NCBI GenBank assembly: GCA_030407085.1
Contig: CM059585.1
Span: forward strand, 12,269,001 to 12,333,000
Source: Trichopria drosophilae
Taxonomy: Eukaryota; Arthropoda; Insecta; Hymenoptera; Diapriidae
DNA: 64,000 nucleotides
Reading direction: 5' to 3'
Shown here: positions 12,460 to 25,098 of the stretch, in pieces
Layout of the letters: each line of letters begins with the position of its first letter
Position numbering within the stretch: the stretch's first letter is position 1
Translations under genes and position numbers: made by a program
The notes under the pieces: model-generated
Told to the model about the DNA's origin: nothing
Seen by the model: the letters and a program-made list of their open reading frames with translations, nothing else
Database searches by the model: none

Positions 12460-13889
12460 ATGCAATTTGATTGGATAACTAACTTAACAGTCAAATCTAA
12501 CTAATCTTGCATAGCACTAAAAAGGAGAAAAATTCGACTTATATTTCTAGTTTTGCACGAAACTATGAATTATTAATTACATTTAAGTAAATAAGTGAAA
12601 TGTCAAAAATAATATTAAAATAGTATATATTATTAAATAACGAATAGTAACGTTGTTATCGGAAAATGTTATTTTTACTGAACGTTTTGTGTAAATATAA
12701 ACATTTTTCGTAATATTCGTCTTACTATTTTCGGTAAAATCTAAATGTTATTATTTCTATTTGTGTAATAATTAGTAAGGAGTTATTTATAAAACTATAC
12801 TAATAGGAAAATGTGAAATCGCCATTTAAGTTATAAGTATAGCTTTTTTAAGTATTAAATTGAATACTTTAGAAATGAAAGTTAGTAACATAATTTCAAA
12901 ATTACGTATTAAGCTTTTGAATGGAGAATACGAAAAAAATTGTTTAATTTCACTAAACATTAGTAAAATTTCTTTACTGCTTTTTAATCAAATGTATTCA
13001 TTATTGAATAAGTAACACATTTATGTTGTTATTGTTCTTTTTATGTATAGAACTCAAAATTAAAAAATGTTGCATTGTGCCATCTTTCTTTCTAACTTTG
13101 GTTTAACTTTGTCTATTTACATTTTTATAGGTTAGGTATCCAATTGTATCTTTTCAATTTTTTTCTCTTTTATATAGACCACAAAATGACATTAAAAAAT
13201 CGGATTAAACCGTCAACCTATTGTATTTTTAGTACAGTTATTTTTAATTACAATTATGTCGGTTCATATGATATATTGCACATTTGAAGAATTCATATTT
13301 TTTTCAAAACAATGAGGATCTATATTTTTTTATACGTTAATATTTTTTGTTTGCATTTGAAACTATAGATGCAGACGATTTTAGAGCACAAGAATTCTTG
13401 TTTTCGCAGCTATATTAAGAAAGAAATATTCATTTCTTATATTTGGTATTTTAATTTAGGAGTTTGATATACACGTATAGAATTAAATAACATAAGTTTG
13501 TGTCAATTTAACGATAAATTTCTATTAAAATCATTTTCAAAATATCAGAGATATATTTATTTTAGTGTCAAACGCTTCACCTATTATCGTTCAAATCTGT
13601 ATAGTTTTTCATTGCTTTCAGTGTATTGTTATGTAAAAAAGGATAATTAAAAAAAGGCTATTTTTGAGGTTACCTTTTTTGATTTTAGAGTTGAAATTTT
13701 ATGAAAATTTCGTTTAACATATTTTATAGAAAAATAATGAAAAAGGGCTAATTTTTTTAAACACAATTTTTACTACCTTCCATATTCTATCTAATTTATA
13801 TTCATAAATGTGTCCAAAAATTTATTGACATAATTTCACGATTTTTACATTTATATTTAAAATAATAATAATAATAAGGGGGCGAGCTA
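12460..13889. other. AT-rich spacer
   Basis: Very AT-rich, with many homopolymer runs and an (ATA)n microsatellite at 13859-13877. No gene or RNA is seen. Confidence 0.5.
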
Positions 13890-15175
13890 AAGGTGAGGGT
13901 AAATTTGGGACAGATTCAAAGAATCAGAAAAATGATCATGTTTTCTGTTAAAAATGATTATAAGTTCTTGAAAGTTTTACTATTCAGACAATCAAAATTA
14001 CAATAATATATAGTAATTTTTACCAAAAAAATGGCAACTTTCTATATTCTACAAATCTGTCGCAAAATTACCATTTGAAATAGACAAAATTTCCAAGGCA
14101 ATTATTCTCTATATCGAAAATAATTTTGGATCTAAAAGTTTTATAAGAAATCCCTAAAATACCCCCTCTTCTTCGCCTAGAAAAGTGTTTTTGAGTGCTA
14201 AATTTTAAATACTGGGTCCAGAATAAAAAATTTAATATGGCCATATCCGAAATAAAAATTGGTGAAAAATGATGAGCTTCTTTAAAAAAATAAGAGTAAA
14301 ATGTTCTCATAATTAATTAAGGAATACATTTGAATTTGTTTAGTTCTTAATGTTGACATTTATGAAAAATGCGAAGAAAATTGTAGTTATTCTCTGATGA
14401 ATTACAACCTTTTTTTATTCTTGTAAATTGTATTCCAAAACTGTGTGGTTTTTGTAATAGAAAATTCCAAATCTCATATAATTTAGTATTATTTCATCGA
14501 AAACTTCCAACATTTCGAACGAAATTGCAGGGAACAAAAAATCGGTGAATATGATTTTTTTCAGAGTTTTCCGTAAATTTTGGACATTTTCAAAGAAATC
14601 CAAATAAAAAATGTTTCTAAATATCCGTAGAAAAATTTGGAAATTTCAGTATATTCCTCAATTAGGTCGAAGAACTCATCACTCCTATCATTTTTTTTTC
14701 TGAAGTTCATAGTTTTTTAGTCAAAGCATCCTGAAATTTTTAAAAAATTTTCATATCAGACACGGTTTTGAGGATCGTTATGTTGAATTTTTTATTCAAG
14801 TTCCTACATCCCTTTAAATCTACAACTCAAAAACACTTTTCTATATGGACAAGGATGAGTATTTCAAAGGTTTTATAAACAAATTTTATATCTTATTTTT
14901 AGTAGTAAAAATTGGATTTTTCTGCAATAAATTCTGTATATATTCTAGGCTAGTAATTATTTTTAATACATGGAAAACAATTTTCTTGGAATTTTTTCCA
15001 TTTCAGATGGTAATTTCGGGACAGACTTGTAAAATGTAGAAAATTGCCATTTTTTATAAATTTTACTGTCTAATTAGTAAAATTTCCAAGAACTTGTAGT
15101 GACTTTTATCAGAAAAATTTCAATTTTACTCATTCTGCAAGTATGTCCTAAAATTACCATGTGGAATGGTAAAAT
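13890..15175. repeat. large imperfect palindrome (foldback element)
   Basis: The left arm, about 13892-14330, pairs with the right arm, about 14690-15175, around a loop of roughly 300 bases. Matching landmarks are 'atggcaactttctatattc' (14032) with the complement of 'gaaaattgccattttttat' (15039), 'agttcttgaaagttttact' (13963) with the complement of 'taaaatttccaagaactt' (15078), and 'gaaaagtgtttttgagtg' (14179) with the complement of 'caactcaaaaacacttttc' (14822). The arms are diverged by mutation and small gaps. It encodes nothing and has the structure of an old foldback transposon. Termini and target duplication are not clear. Confidence 0.75.
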
Positions 15176-16437
15176 TTATGACAAAATTTTGTCTACGTGT
15201 GGAAAAAATTTCATTTTTCTTCAACAAATTGTCTATAACTTTTTTAGCATACATTTTAGACAAATTCTGAGTCAATACTCTGAAAGAACATGAAATTTTA
15301 CGATAGTTGTATGTGCGACTTTTTTTTTTATAAATACAGTATGAAAAGAAACGGTTCGAATGTTTGTAAAAAAATGACGACATTTGGGAAGGGGCTAATT
15401 TCAAATACAGAAAAGATTATACGTGGAATTAAGATAGTTTTTATAGTGTAATATCATGAATTAACACAATATGTAAAACATAAGTTATTATTATCTGGCT
15501 AGTGTATATCTAAATTATAAAAGAAATGAAAAAACAAGTGACTATGATAGAAAGATACGTTCAAAAATTAATTTTGGAAATTCTATATTAAATATGGTTT
15601 AATTTCACGTATAATTTTCTTAGTATTTTACTACACGGTAACTTTAATTTATTACGAAAAGAAACATTGTCAATTTCCATTTACCAATATAATTTAAAAA
15701 ATGTTCTTTTACTTTTTTCATAAAAATAACTTACTTACAATTTACAATAAGTTATGATTTACAAATTAATATTTAACATAAAATGAATCTAAATTTAAAT
15801 GAACCAATTTTATAATTCAGTGTAACAGTGCCATTAGCACAACCATCCTCTGAAACTAGACATTTTTTAATCTCATACAGACAATAAAGGTCCGTTCTGA
15901 TGAAGATATGAAATCTTTATGTTATGTAACTTTCATACGACACTTTATACGAGTAAGCCAGAGTCCGTGGCAGAATTGGTAATCATGGTGCTGCCCAGAA
16001 ACTGGATTTAACTAGGACAGATATTGACCCCTCGATAAAACTTTACAACGTTCATTAGGTACTGCAGAAGACAAAATCATCTCGGACATCGTCACTATTT
16101 ACGAAAACCACTGTAGTTCCTTCTCAACGTTTATGACAGAACTTTAATCAACTGTATTAACTAATTTTTAAAATTTGTATTTATTTAAAATATAAATATA
16201 ATTTTATCTAAAAGTTTTAAGAAATTTCAATTTGAAAATATGATTATTGCATTACATTTTTTGAAAATGTACTCTTCAGTTCGAAATAAAATTGTTATTC
16301 ATTTTCTAAAATAATGCCTAACAAGTTGTAAAGTTACAAAGAAAATGTACTAGATAATACCAAAAAAAATTAGTACACCTGTTTTTATTTAAATTTAAAT
16401 ACAAAAGAATTAATTTCTTTAGTATTTACTGCCTAAC
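15176..16437. other. AT-rich spacer
   Basis: No gene is seen. A GC-richer patch at about 15960-16100 includes 'gtggcagaattggta', which resembles a tRNA D-arm but has no matching T-arm, so it is not called. Confidence 0.45.
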
Positions 16438-16909
16438 TTATTATCCAGTTTCAAGTCGGCGTGATGGTCGTGCCCGAACTGAGCGTCGCGAAGGGCCCGA
16501 GTTCGAATCCCCGTCCTGCAATTTTCTCTGCTTATGTCCAGTGTGGAATAACCGGGGAACTTTGCTGGGCGAAGGTACGAATTTGGGACCGCTGCCGACC
16601 CCCGTCGGCAGTTATCGGTACCGTCAGCGTCTTATCCGCGGTCGGTACGTCGTGGGTCTTATCTCGGATAAAGAGGGGATAAGCCCCGCGTCGTACTCGC
16701 TAAGGCACAGACCGCCGAATCTGCTGGTGGTACCGATATTGGGGAGGGGGGACTGGCTCTGGGTGGGTGCTGTGTGTGCCTATAGTTCTGTCTTGTACTG
16801 TCTGTCTCTGTCCTGTACCTCTCCACCCGAGAGCCGACCCGCAAATAGACAAATCGTCATTAACGCGGGGGAAATAACCTGTCCTTTGTCCTTTTTATTA
16901 TCCAGTTTC
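16438..16909 (+). mobile_element. tRNA-headed SINE with perfect 15-bp target duplication
   Basis: The direct repeat TTATTATCCAGTTTC flanks the element exactly (16438-16452 and 16895-16909), so the insert is 16453-16894, 442 bases. It is far GC-richer than its surroundings. The 5' end is tRNA-like: a canonical internal promoter B box, GAGTTCGAATCCCC, lies at 16499-16512, and a degenerate A-box-like region lies about 40 bases before it. The 3' end is a short T-rich repeat (CCTTTGTCCTTTT), not poly(A). Open frames across it (16461-16682 and 16541-16924) have no homology and are incidental. An unmutated target duplication implies a recent insertion by a LINE-encoded reverse transcriptase acting in trans. 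The family is not one I can name. Confidence 0.88.
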
Positions 16910-18700
16910 TTACATGCGGAATAGTAATAATGTCAACTATGTCAACTATATAAATATGTCAATTTTAATCAATTAACTAACTAACGAAACGATTAGTATA
17001 GAATGGAAAGCTGTTTACTATTAAATACACGATTTTTTACTCGAAAAGTGTAAATAACTACTAATTTATTAGTACAATTGTACCAAAATTAAAATATGAA
17101 TATTAAATACCTTAAAAATGGGTTTCGAATAAGATTTGAATTCAGCAAATTAATTGGTTTTGACTAATAATTAATGATTAGTTAATAAATTAGTGGTCAA
17201 CTTTTCGCTTTTGATCAGTACTTATTTTTTAGCTAAATTAACTTTAGAGAGAATAAATTACACAAATATGCAGTAAAAAAGTTCAGAACTCGTAGATTCG
17301 CATATTTCATAAGTGATTTGCTGCTTTAGTATCAGATACTATTAATTTATTTTAATACGCATCTTTACGAAATTTTTTCTTTAAAACAATAGGTTTTTCT
17401 TGATTTATTGATAATATTATCATGGTTCCTACGGTTTTTTTACAAACTTATACACTTTCGATTAATAGATTTTTGAATTTGATAAATTATGATAAACAAA
17501 AGATTCATCTAAAGTAGATAAAATTGGAGTTTAGTTAAATGCAGAGGAAACTAACGAAGAATGGAAAATGATTAAAGTTTAATGTTTGACACTTCTAAAA
17601 TTCAAGTACAATTAATTCCTACAGAAAAGTATCTTTCACCGTTACTAAAGTATATTTAAAATCACTCCCGCAACTTAAATCAACAAATAATATTTTTGAC
17701 TGACATGATAATTATCGCATAAATTGACAAATCTTAAAGTGATGGTAAATAATAGTAAGATCAGCAACAATAATAGCAACAAAAAACTCAATAGTAGTAA
17801 TAATAATACTAATAATACTAATACCAGAACAAATATAAGAAAAATCCCTGAAAAATAACTAATAATGACAATATAAATAATACAAATTATAATAAAATAA
17901 AATTGAAAAAAAAAAGAATTCTCTAACGGAAATAATGTAACCAAACGACATTCCGGAAATGGTACAATTTTTTTGAAAAAAGTTTGTACTGCACACAAGA
18001 ACATTAATAAGATTCAAATAATAATCATTAATGACTATTACTGATAATTAAAACAAAAAAAATGTTATAAATAAATTAGTAATTAATTACATAATCTATA
18101 ATAAAGTATTGTTTACTTAAAACATTGTTTACATTATAGTTACGAACAAAATACGCATCCAAAATAATTTTGTACTTGCTTTAAATATTTATTTTTTGAA
18201 ATTTTCTTTTATCGAAATTTCGAACGAAATTTTTACTTCATTAATTTATTGAAACTATCTGTTAACTATCTGGTAATGATCTAATAAATTATACATAAAA
18301 GAGTAACCAAATGACCCTCCAATTTATAGATATAAAAAAAAAGAATTTTCAAAACGAATTCAGTTAGGAAACTTCATTATCAGCAATCACGCAGTGGGTA
18401 AAGTCACTTCCTATTATGTAATAAATTAATTAACCTTTATAGTATTAAACATTTTTTTAAAGTCAAAAAGTATTAAATGTAAGAAATAATTTTGTATAAA
18501 ATTTATCCAGATATTAAGACAACTTTTTAGGAAAAGATTCATCAATGGAGAGTTATATTAGATTTTTTGTTTTGGAATTGAAGAAATTACACGAAGTACA
18601 AAATAGAAAGTTTAGTATATATAAAGTTATATATTTTTATTCACATTTACTGGTGTATATTCTTTTTTTAAAACAGTCTAATAAGTATCAATATTTCTAT
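16910..18700. other. AT-rich spacer with AAT/ACTA microsatellite
   Basis: No gene is seen. Imperfect (AATAAT)n and 'aataatact' repeats lie at about 17755-17890; the leucine/isoleucine-rich reading frame they create on the minus strand is an artefact of the repeat. Confidence 0.5.
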
Positions 18701-18706
18701 TTTATT
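18701..18706 (-). terminator. poly(A) signal of PSMB3
   Basis: AATAAA on the minus strand (TTTATT on the plus strand), 26 bases after the stop codon of PSMB3. It is the first canonical signal downstream of the gene. Confidence 0.75.
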
Positions 18707-18731
18707 TAACATTGCATAACATCTTCGATGT

Positions 18732-19897
18732 TTAATCCATACGTGTTTTAAGGTTCCTCGTAGTAACCTTGTCCTTTTCTCTGAAAAATTAAAAATAGCA
18801 ATTACGCATGTATTAATTTCTATATCAACTAACTAAAGCAGCATATTAATACAGTGTAAAAACGGTTTAAGTTCATCCAATTATTTTTTTTTAAAGTAGT
18901 CGAAACTTACTAATGAAAGCGAAAAAAGTTGATTACTAATAGAATTACTAATGATTTTTACTTTTTATCAGTAAAAATAATTTCTAATTCAACTAGTCCT
19001 TCACTATTTTTTTTTACTAATTCACGTTTAAAGAGACAGGAATTTTACCTGCGATTTAAAAATAAATATTTTCTAAAACTCAAATTTTCTATGAGAATAA
19101 AACAAAAAACTTACATAATGTGAACTACAGCACCCCACCCAGAGATGGCATCTCGGTCACATGCATTGACCAATGCTTGGCTGATGGATTCAAAAAGATC
19201 ATCAGGTTCCATATCTGGTTCATAAAGAGCTTCGCACATGCCGTACAATTGTGATGAACATGCACCACTAACAGCAAAATCCACTGGTTGATTTATGCAA
19301 CCGATTAAATCCATGGAACAGATAAACGGTTCGAAAGTTTTCGGTTCCAGACCGGCAATAATCGGTTCGACAAAATAAGGTCCAAATCTCTTCTCGTACA
19401 GAAGATTCGTAATCATGGACGCGAAGGTTTTTGGAGTTATTCTTCTAGATTCGTTAAGCTCGTAAAGGTTAAGTCTTAATAACAGTCGCTGAATAACCGT
19501 TTGGCTGTCTGTAACCAAACCTGGAAGACCTAGGTAAAGATGGGGACCCATTTCGTAGATTTTTTCAAAATCGTTTGCCAACGTTTGTCCTTGAATGCCG
19601 AATCTTCGATCGGATGCAATTGCTACGCATTTTTTACCTCTCATTGTCACTATTGCACCTCCGTTGTATGTCAGAATACTCTAAAGATAACACAATTTTA
19701 TAAAAAATAGATGTTTTATTAACTTTATTTCAGACAAATATCTGAATTGGAAAACGTAATTGGAAACACAATACGCAACTAACCTAAAGTACTAATGTTC
19801 TACGATTTTGTTACTAACTTATTTGAAATAAACTAATTTCAAAGAAATGTTAGAGCACGAGAAGAAAGAAATATTTAATTATATAATTATTTACCAT
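18732..19897 (-). CDS. PSMB3: proteasome subunit beta type-3 (three exons)
   Basis: Non-catalytic beta-3 subunit of the 20S proteasome core, which degrades ubiquitinated proteins in cytosol and nucleus. The coding exons on the minus strand are 19897-19895 (the ATG alone), 19680-19115 (566 bases) and 18780-18732 (49 bases). Introns are 214 and 334 bases with GT-AG borders: the donor after the ATG is GTAAAT, the second donor is GTAAGT, and both acceptors end in TTTAG or TTCAG. The total of 618 bases gives 205 residues, the usual length for this subunit. The protein begins [14 protein letters not shown], without propeptide or catalytic threonine, as expected for beta-3. Other family hallmarks are [12 protein letters not shown] (near residue 95), [11 protein letters not shown] and [20 protein letters not shown]. 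The C-terminus is RNLKTRMD. All parts are intact, so it should be functional. The start is fixed by family alignment and by A at -3. No close neighbour gene is seen. Confidence 0.97.
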
Positions 19898-20518
19898 TTT
19901 GTGAATCAATTAGTGGTGAATCGACAATTTTAGGTTAGTCTATAACCCAATAAAACTTTACTAATCGACGTATAGCGCAAGGAAAACAAAAGACTAACTG
20001 AGCATCATCATGACGATTTGAATAATTTTGTCCGCCACTAAAGGGATTTAATAAATCTATATAATGCTGATTAGCATTCATTGTACTTAACAAGTAATAA
20101 TAATTGATATTGATGCATTATGTTGAACGAAGATTTTTTTCCCAACAAATACACCTCTAAAATCGGAGCACAATTTTATGATATTTTGTTAGAAACTTTT
20201 TTTTGTCAAACATGAATATATTACATATGTTTTTGAAAAATTTTTTATTTAATAAAAAATAAATTCAGCCTAGTACTAATTTTTTTCGTTTAAATCGTCA
20301 AATATCTTTCTATTTTACTTGTCTATTTACCATCAATTGGATATCATATATTTCTCTCCAAATAGACGATAAAGTGATTTGTGAAATATCCTTAGTTTCA
20401 TTAATTCAATAATGTTTTCCAACAGTAAGAATTTTTTTTTCGTGCACAGTTTTAGAAATATTCTACAACCGCACCAGAAGAATTCCGAAACCACTATCAA
20501 ATAATTCTATTTCATTAA
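19898..20518. promoter_or_regulatory. upstream region of PSMB3, AT-rich
   Basis: The 5' leader and promoter of the minus-strand PSMB3 gene must start here, just above 19897. No TATA box or initiator is convincing, which is usual for a housekeeping gene. Beyond about 20100 the sequence is featureless AT-rich DNA. Confidence 0.35.
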
Positions 20519-20640
20519 GGAAAAAAAAAAAAATAAATGCAAAAAAAGAAAATAAAAAAAAAACTTTGCCATTGACGGGAATTGAACTCCGGACTTTCGT
20601 GCTCGAGTCATTCGGCTACACCGACTGTGGGATACGTGTT
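20519..20640 (-). mobile_element. tRNA-like SINE head or decayed tRNA pseudogene
   Basis: Read on the minus strand, an A-box-like TAGCCGAATGAC (complement of 20608-20619) is followed by a good B box, GAGTTCAATTCCC (complement of 20577-20589), and then by long T runs (20519-20566) that would stop RNA polymerase III. Only about 18 bases separate the end of the A box from the B box, so most of the anticodon arm is missing and this is not a working tRNA. A tRNA-derived SINE fragment is the simplest reading. Confidence 0.5.
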
Positions 20641-21570
20641 GATTTGTAGTTTAGTTAATAGTACATTAGTTTTTGATTGCAGAATTGCGTTTAGTACAAC
20701 GGCATATGCCGAAATGAAAATTATTAACAATGACGAATTTCATTTCTAATATAAAAACATATAATACCCGGTCAGTCTATAAAACAGCCATTCCTGTGAC
20801 TCGCCCTTTGGCATTTTGGTATTATTTTTATGTTGTAGCCTTATTTGTAATTGCCAATAAAGATGTTGTTATTATTATTATCATTATTATTATTATTATA
20901 ACAAACATCCTCTAAAGAAATGGTTCTCACTCCAAGAAACTTTGTCACACGAATTTTGAATTTACAAGAAATTCTCGTACGAATGACATTTTGTTCTACT
21001 TTCTCAATATCACAGGACTCCGGAGCTTTTAATTTTTCGTAATAACAAAAACTTTAAACACAGTTATAAAAATAACCTCGTGTCGTAACTTCGAACTAAC
21101 GACATTGTCGTCGCGACACCCGCGATGGACGGGGTGAAACGTCGGCGAACCGAAGGGAAAAATGAGACGAAGCGAGATGAAATTAACGGGTTTTACTTTT
21201 ATAAGAAAACAAATTGGTAGTAAAACGGCGGTCCATTTTAGGGAATTGCACTTCCTGTCAGGGCATGCGACCATCGAGGCGAAATTCGATCCTTCGATAA
21301 ATCTAGTTTTTCGCGTTGTGGTACGCCTGATATATATACAGTAGTTCGAGAGCGAGATGACAGCCACAGTTTGGGTTGCTTTTACAGGACGGCCTTGTCC
21401 GAGATCCATGTTATCTTTCGGTAACAGGTCCTCCGAGACCTTCCTCCGAGGGTATATTCTTGTTTTATTTTGGTTCAAGTGTGCACCAGTGGGTTTTCGT
21501 TTGGTTTGGACAAGTAAAGTTGGTATTTCGTCCAAGATCTTTGACGACTTATGTAGACAATTTTCATATT
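20641..21570. other. spacer with (ATT)n and GC-richer block
   Basis: An (ATT)n microsatellite lies at about 20866-20900. Positions about 21000-21540 are GC-richer. One minus-strand frame of 201 codons (21634-21029) spans it but resembles nothing known, and its amino-acid composition and the shadow frames on the other strand argue for chance. Confidence 0.4.
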
Positions 21571-21571
21571 T

Positions 21572-22432
21572 TACCGAATTCTCAATTGTTGTTTGACACT
21601 TATTATTTGTAGTAAAAAGAAAAATTGGAAACATACCTATTTCATTTTTTTTTAGATGCTCGTTCGATTAGCATAGTCAGAATTGTATTTTAATGGTCTT
21701 GAAACTCAATGTGGCGCATTTTAAATAAAAATGAAAAATATTTGTTGTGTTTCCTTTTCTGAGATTTTTTTTACCAATAACGTTGTAGAATCGTTGCCAA
21801 ACCGCAATCAAAAGTGTAAAAAACTTTTTGTTTTGCCTCGAATCAACCTAACCTTTTCAACACATCAATAAATTTAACAAATAAACCTTATTTTATCAAT
21901 TATGAACATTATTAATGAAATTCATCTGTCTTGTGGTTTGCAGTAATTTCATGAAATTCGATCGACCATATTGAATCCGCCATTTTGAATTTGCAAAATC
22001 TAACCTCAAATTTCTCACAAGAGACTTTGAAAACTCCTGTACCTACAATTCTCAGAGAATTATATCACAAGAGAATTTCATCCGTAATGATCATAGTTGA
22101 TCAAATAAGATATATTTGTTCAACATATTGACGTTTTGAAAATGTTAGGTTGATTCCACACAAAACAAAAAAAAATGTCTAGTTGAAGTTCATAGTTTGT
22201 GTGCACTTTTGGTAGCGGTTTGACATTAACCCCTTATTGATGCGAAACAATTCACAAATAATGAATTACGCGAAATTTTTTATTTAAAATGCGCCATATT
22301 GGTTTTTGAAACAATTAAAATGCGATTCCAACTATACCAATCCAAAGAACATTGTGAAAAAATGTAAAGTAGGTTCGAAATTTTATTTCAATATTTTACT
22401 GCAGAAAATATGTCGTAAACATCAATTGAGAG
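21572..22432. repeat. imperfect palindrome with CCGCCATTTTGAA box in its loop
   Basis: Arms of about 400 bases fold onto each other. Landmarks are 'tgtggcgcattttaaataaa' (21710) with the complement of 'atttaaaatgcgccatatt' (22282), 'gaatcaacctaaccttttca' (21840) with the complement of 'gaaaatgttaggttgattcc' (22138), and 'tctcaattgttgtttgaca' (21580) with the complement of 'acatcaattgagag' (22418). The apex (about 21960-22020) contains a satellite box, 'atccgccattttgaatttg'. No coding capacity is present. It is an old foldback element. Confidence 0.72.
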
Positions 22433-23160
22433 TTATTAATTTTCCGGACTTAATAGTTTAACCTTCTAAGGACCAAATGTTCATAAATTCAACGTGAAAT
22501 TTTAAAGTAGTTTATAATAGTAAAACGCAGTGAATACATGTTGGAATTGACGTTTTTTATTGCATATACGCTGCTCTTTCGAGGTCGCTAATTGCAAATC
22601 TGACGTGTAGATACCAACTTGGGCGCATTTCTTAAAAATTGTTGAAATTTGAAGTCTACCTTATTGACTTAAACAAAAATGCACCATAAAAAAAAATTTT
22701 AATACAGGTCTGAAAGATAAGAATTTAGGGGCGATAAATACACTTATATTTATCACATAATGACTTTTTGTTTGTGAATCAAAGTCATTTCCCTTTAAAG
22801 CCATTGGCGTAGTTAAATTTTTACAAGTTTATGTAAATGTTATTTGAAACTTATTGGAAATTACCGCTAAATTCTGTTTCATTCGACCTCCGCTAGGTGC
22901 GTGTCATTCTCATAAAAGAAATAACTTGAGTTTTATATAAGAGCAATGTGCCCTGAATTTTTTATTCAACTTCTTTCTCTGAAAAATTTTAACTTCAGAA
23001 TCATTATCTGCTGCTCTAAAAAACCGCACACAAATTTTTCTAATAGTTCAATGATTTTTTAAAAATTAGTCGCTCCACATTGGATCCGCCATTTTGAATT
23101 TTGGAATTTAAACATCAGATTCGTAATTAAAGATCTCAAACGATCCCCATTTAATACTTA
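22433..23160. other. AT-rich spacer with one satellite box
   Basis: A single box, 'ggatccgccattttgaattt', lies near 23083. At 22458-22475 'tttaaccttctaaggacc' resembles the TTAACC-type ends of elements elsewhere in the window, without a visible partner. No gene is present. Confidence 0.4.
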
Positions 23161-24452
23161 CCCGGGAAAAAATGGATTATATATAATTATATATAAATTT
23201 AGATGCAATTATATATAATAATATATAATTATATACAATTTTTGATACAATTATATCCAATTATATATTATTATATATAATTATATATAATTATATATAG
23301 ATTTTGGCCGTATATAATTATATCCAATCGTATATAAACATATATAATTATATATTAGCATATATAATTGGATATAATTGTATAAAAAATTGTATATAAT
23401 TGTATATAATCGTATATAAACATGTATAATTATATCTTATTATATACAGGGTGATCGGGCAACCTTTACCCTGCGGCCAACTCTAGATTCTACAGATAAT
23501 TCTGAACAACTTTTTCCTCTGAAAAAATTTCCGGGAAGGTAGAGTTTTTAAGTTATTCAACACTAAACTTTAGGTGAAAAAATCACATTTTTTGAAATAT
23601 CTCGACTCTGTTTGAAGGTATCTTAACGAACCGGAGCTCATTTTAAAGATATTTTAAAGCTCTATAAATTGTCTCTATTGGGTTTTGACCTACAATGAAT
23701 ATCTCTCTTGTTATAGCCATAAAAACGGGGTAAATGCCGATTTTTCAGGGTTTTCGCGTTTAACTCGTTTCGACACATAGTTACCGAAATATCACACAGG
23801 AAAAAGTTGTAGGCCTTGAAAAAACAAACATTTTTTGTCCTCTAACACGATGCGATTAAATTAAAACTGAACCCTACAAGAGCCTCGTAAAGTCGACAAA
23901 ATACAGTACGACAAATAAATCGATATTAATAACAAAATGTTATGAAAACGAGTGCAAATAGGGTTCAGTTTTAATTTAATCGCATCGTATTAGAGGACAA
24001 AAAATGTTTGTGTTTTCAAGGCCTACAACTTTTTCCAGTGTGATATTTCGATAGCTATGTGTCCAAACGAGTTAGACGCGAAAAACCTGAAAAATCGGCA
24101 TTTACCCCCGTTTTTATGGCTATAACAAGAGAAATATTCATTGTAGGTCAAAAACCAACAGAGGCAACTTGTATAGCTTGAAAATATCTTTAAAATGAGC
24201 TTCGGTTCGCTAAGATACCTTCATACAGAGCCGAGATATTTAAAAAAAAAGTGATTTTTCCCCCTAAAATTTAGTGTTGAATAACTTAAAAACTCTACCT
24301 TCCCGGACATTTTTTCATAGGAAAAAGTTGCTCAGAATTATCTGTACAATCTACAGTTAGCCGCTGGGTAATGGTTGGCCGATCACCCTGTATAATTGGA
24401 TCTAATTGTATCAAAAATTGTATATAATTATATATAATCCATTTTTCCCGGG
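23161..24452. mobile_element. outer palindromic element with TATATAATTA arms, interrupted
   Basis: The ends are exact inverted repeats, CCCGGGAAAAAATGGATTAT at 23161 and its complement, one base shorter in the A run, ending at 24452. Inside them both arms are built of TATATAATTATATAN units and share 'tttttgatacaattatat' (23238) with the complement of 'attgtatcaaaaattgta' (24406). The left arm is 286 bases and the right only 62. A second element (23447-24390) is inserted within it. Removing that element would leave a palindromic AT-rich element of about 350 bases. Confidence 0.72.
23447..24390. mobile_element. CAGGGTGATCGG foldback element with TA target sites
   Basis: Terminal inverted repeats starting CAGGGTGATCGGSCAACC, immediately bordered by TA on both sides (23445-23446 and 24391-24392), continue into arms of about 430 bases that are similar almost throughout, by eye close to 90 percent. 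The short loop is near 23876-23948. There is no open frame for a transposase, so the element is non-autonomous. TA target sites fit Tc1/mariner-type or related DNA transposons, but the family is inferred from that alone. It is the best-preserved long hairpin in the window. Confidence 0.85.
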
Positions 24453-25098
24453 TTTCATGATTATGCCATGTTTTTCAAGGAAAACGCCTTTGAAGTCTGA
24501 TTTTAAATTGTATAAATTGAGAAGCTTTTTTAGATTTTTTAATTATTTACAACAATTAATAAATATTTAAAATGAACCAACATAACTTATGTATGACAAA
24601 CAGCTTAGTTTGAACTAATATTTGGGTCTGTGCAAAGGTGGTTAAATACTAGTAAAAAATAGTATTAAAACTATCATAAATAAATCAAAGCACAGCGTAG
24701 ATTTAACATTAAATTCCTAACCTCAGAAAATAACAATGCAGTTTATTATTACTAAGATTAGGTAAGTACTATTAATAATGGGTTATTTCTTACATAGTTT
24801 ATTAGTAAAATCTAAGGAGAAAGTTAATCTTATTCTTTTAGCATATGAATTCTGGTGTTCAAGAAGAAAAATAATGTTTAAATAAAACAGCCGAAGAGAT
24901 CGGCCATTTTTAATTTTGTAATTATATTAATAATAACTCTCTTACAGTACCCTACACTTTATTTCTCAAAGCGAATATTGCAAAAAAAATTCACGAAAAT
25001 ATAAATAACTATTGTTAATTAAGTTTTAGCAGAATTAAATAACTAATTTTACTTTCTGTGAAGTTTTGAATAGTTGCAAAGGATAAGTCACATACTAA
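24453..25098. other. AT-rich spacer
   Basis: No feature can be supported here. Confidence 0.5.

Noticed and set aside
15960..16010. tRNA-like 'gtggcagaattggta' segment
   Set aside because: No B box or acceptor pairing follows within tRNA length.
16461..16924. Two overlapping frames of 73 and 127 codons
   Set aside because: They lie in the SINE, which accounts for the high GC and long frames; no homology.
17675..18004. Leucine-rich frame resembling a membrane segment on the minus strand
   Set aside because: Produced by an AAT-type microsatellite; no start context or splice sites.
21029..21634. 201-codon frame on the minus strand
   Set aside because: No resemblance to any family, shadow frames on the other strand, and it runs into the left arm of a palindrome.
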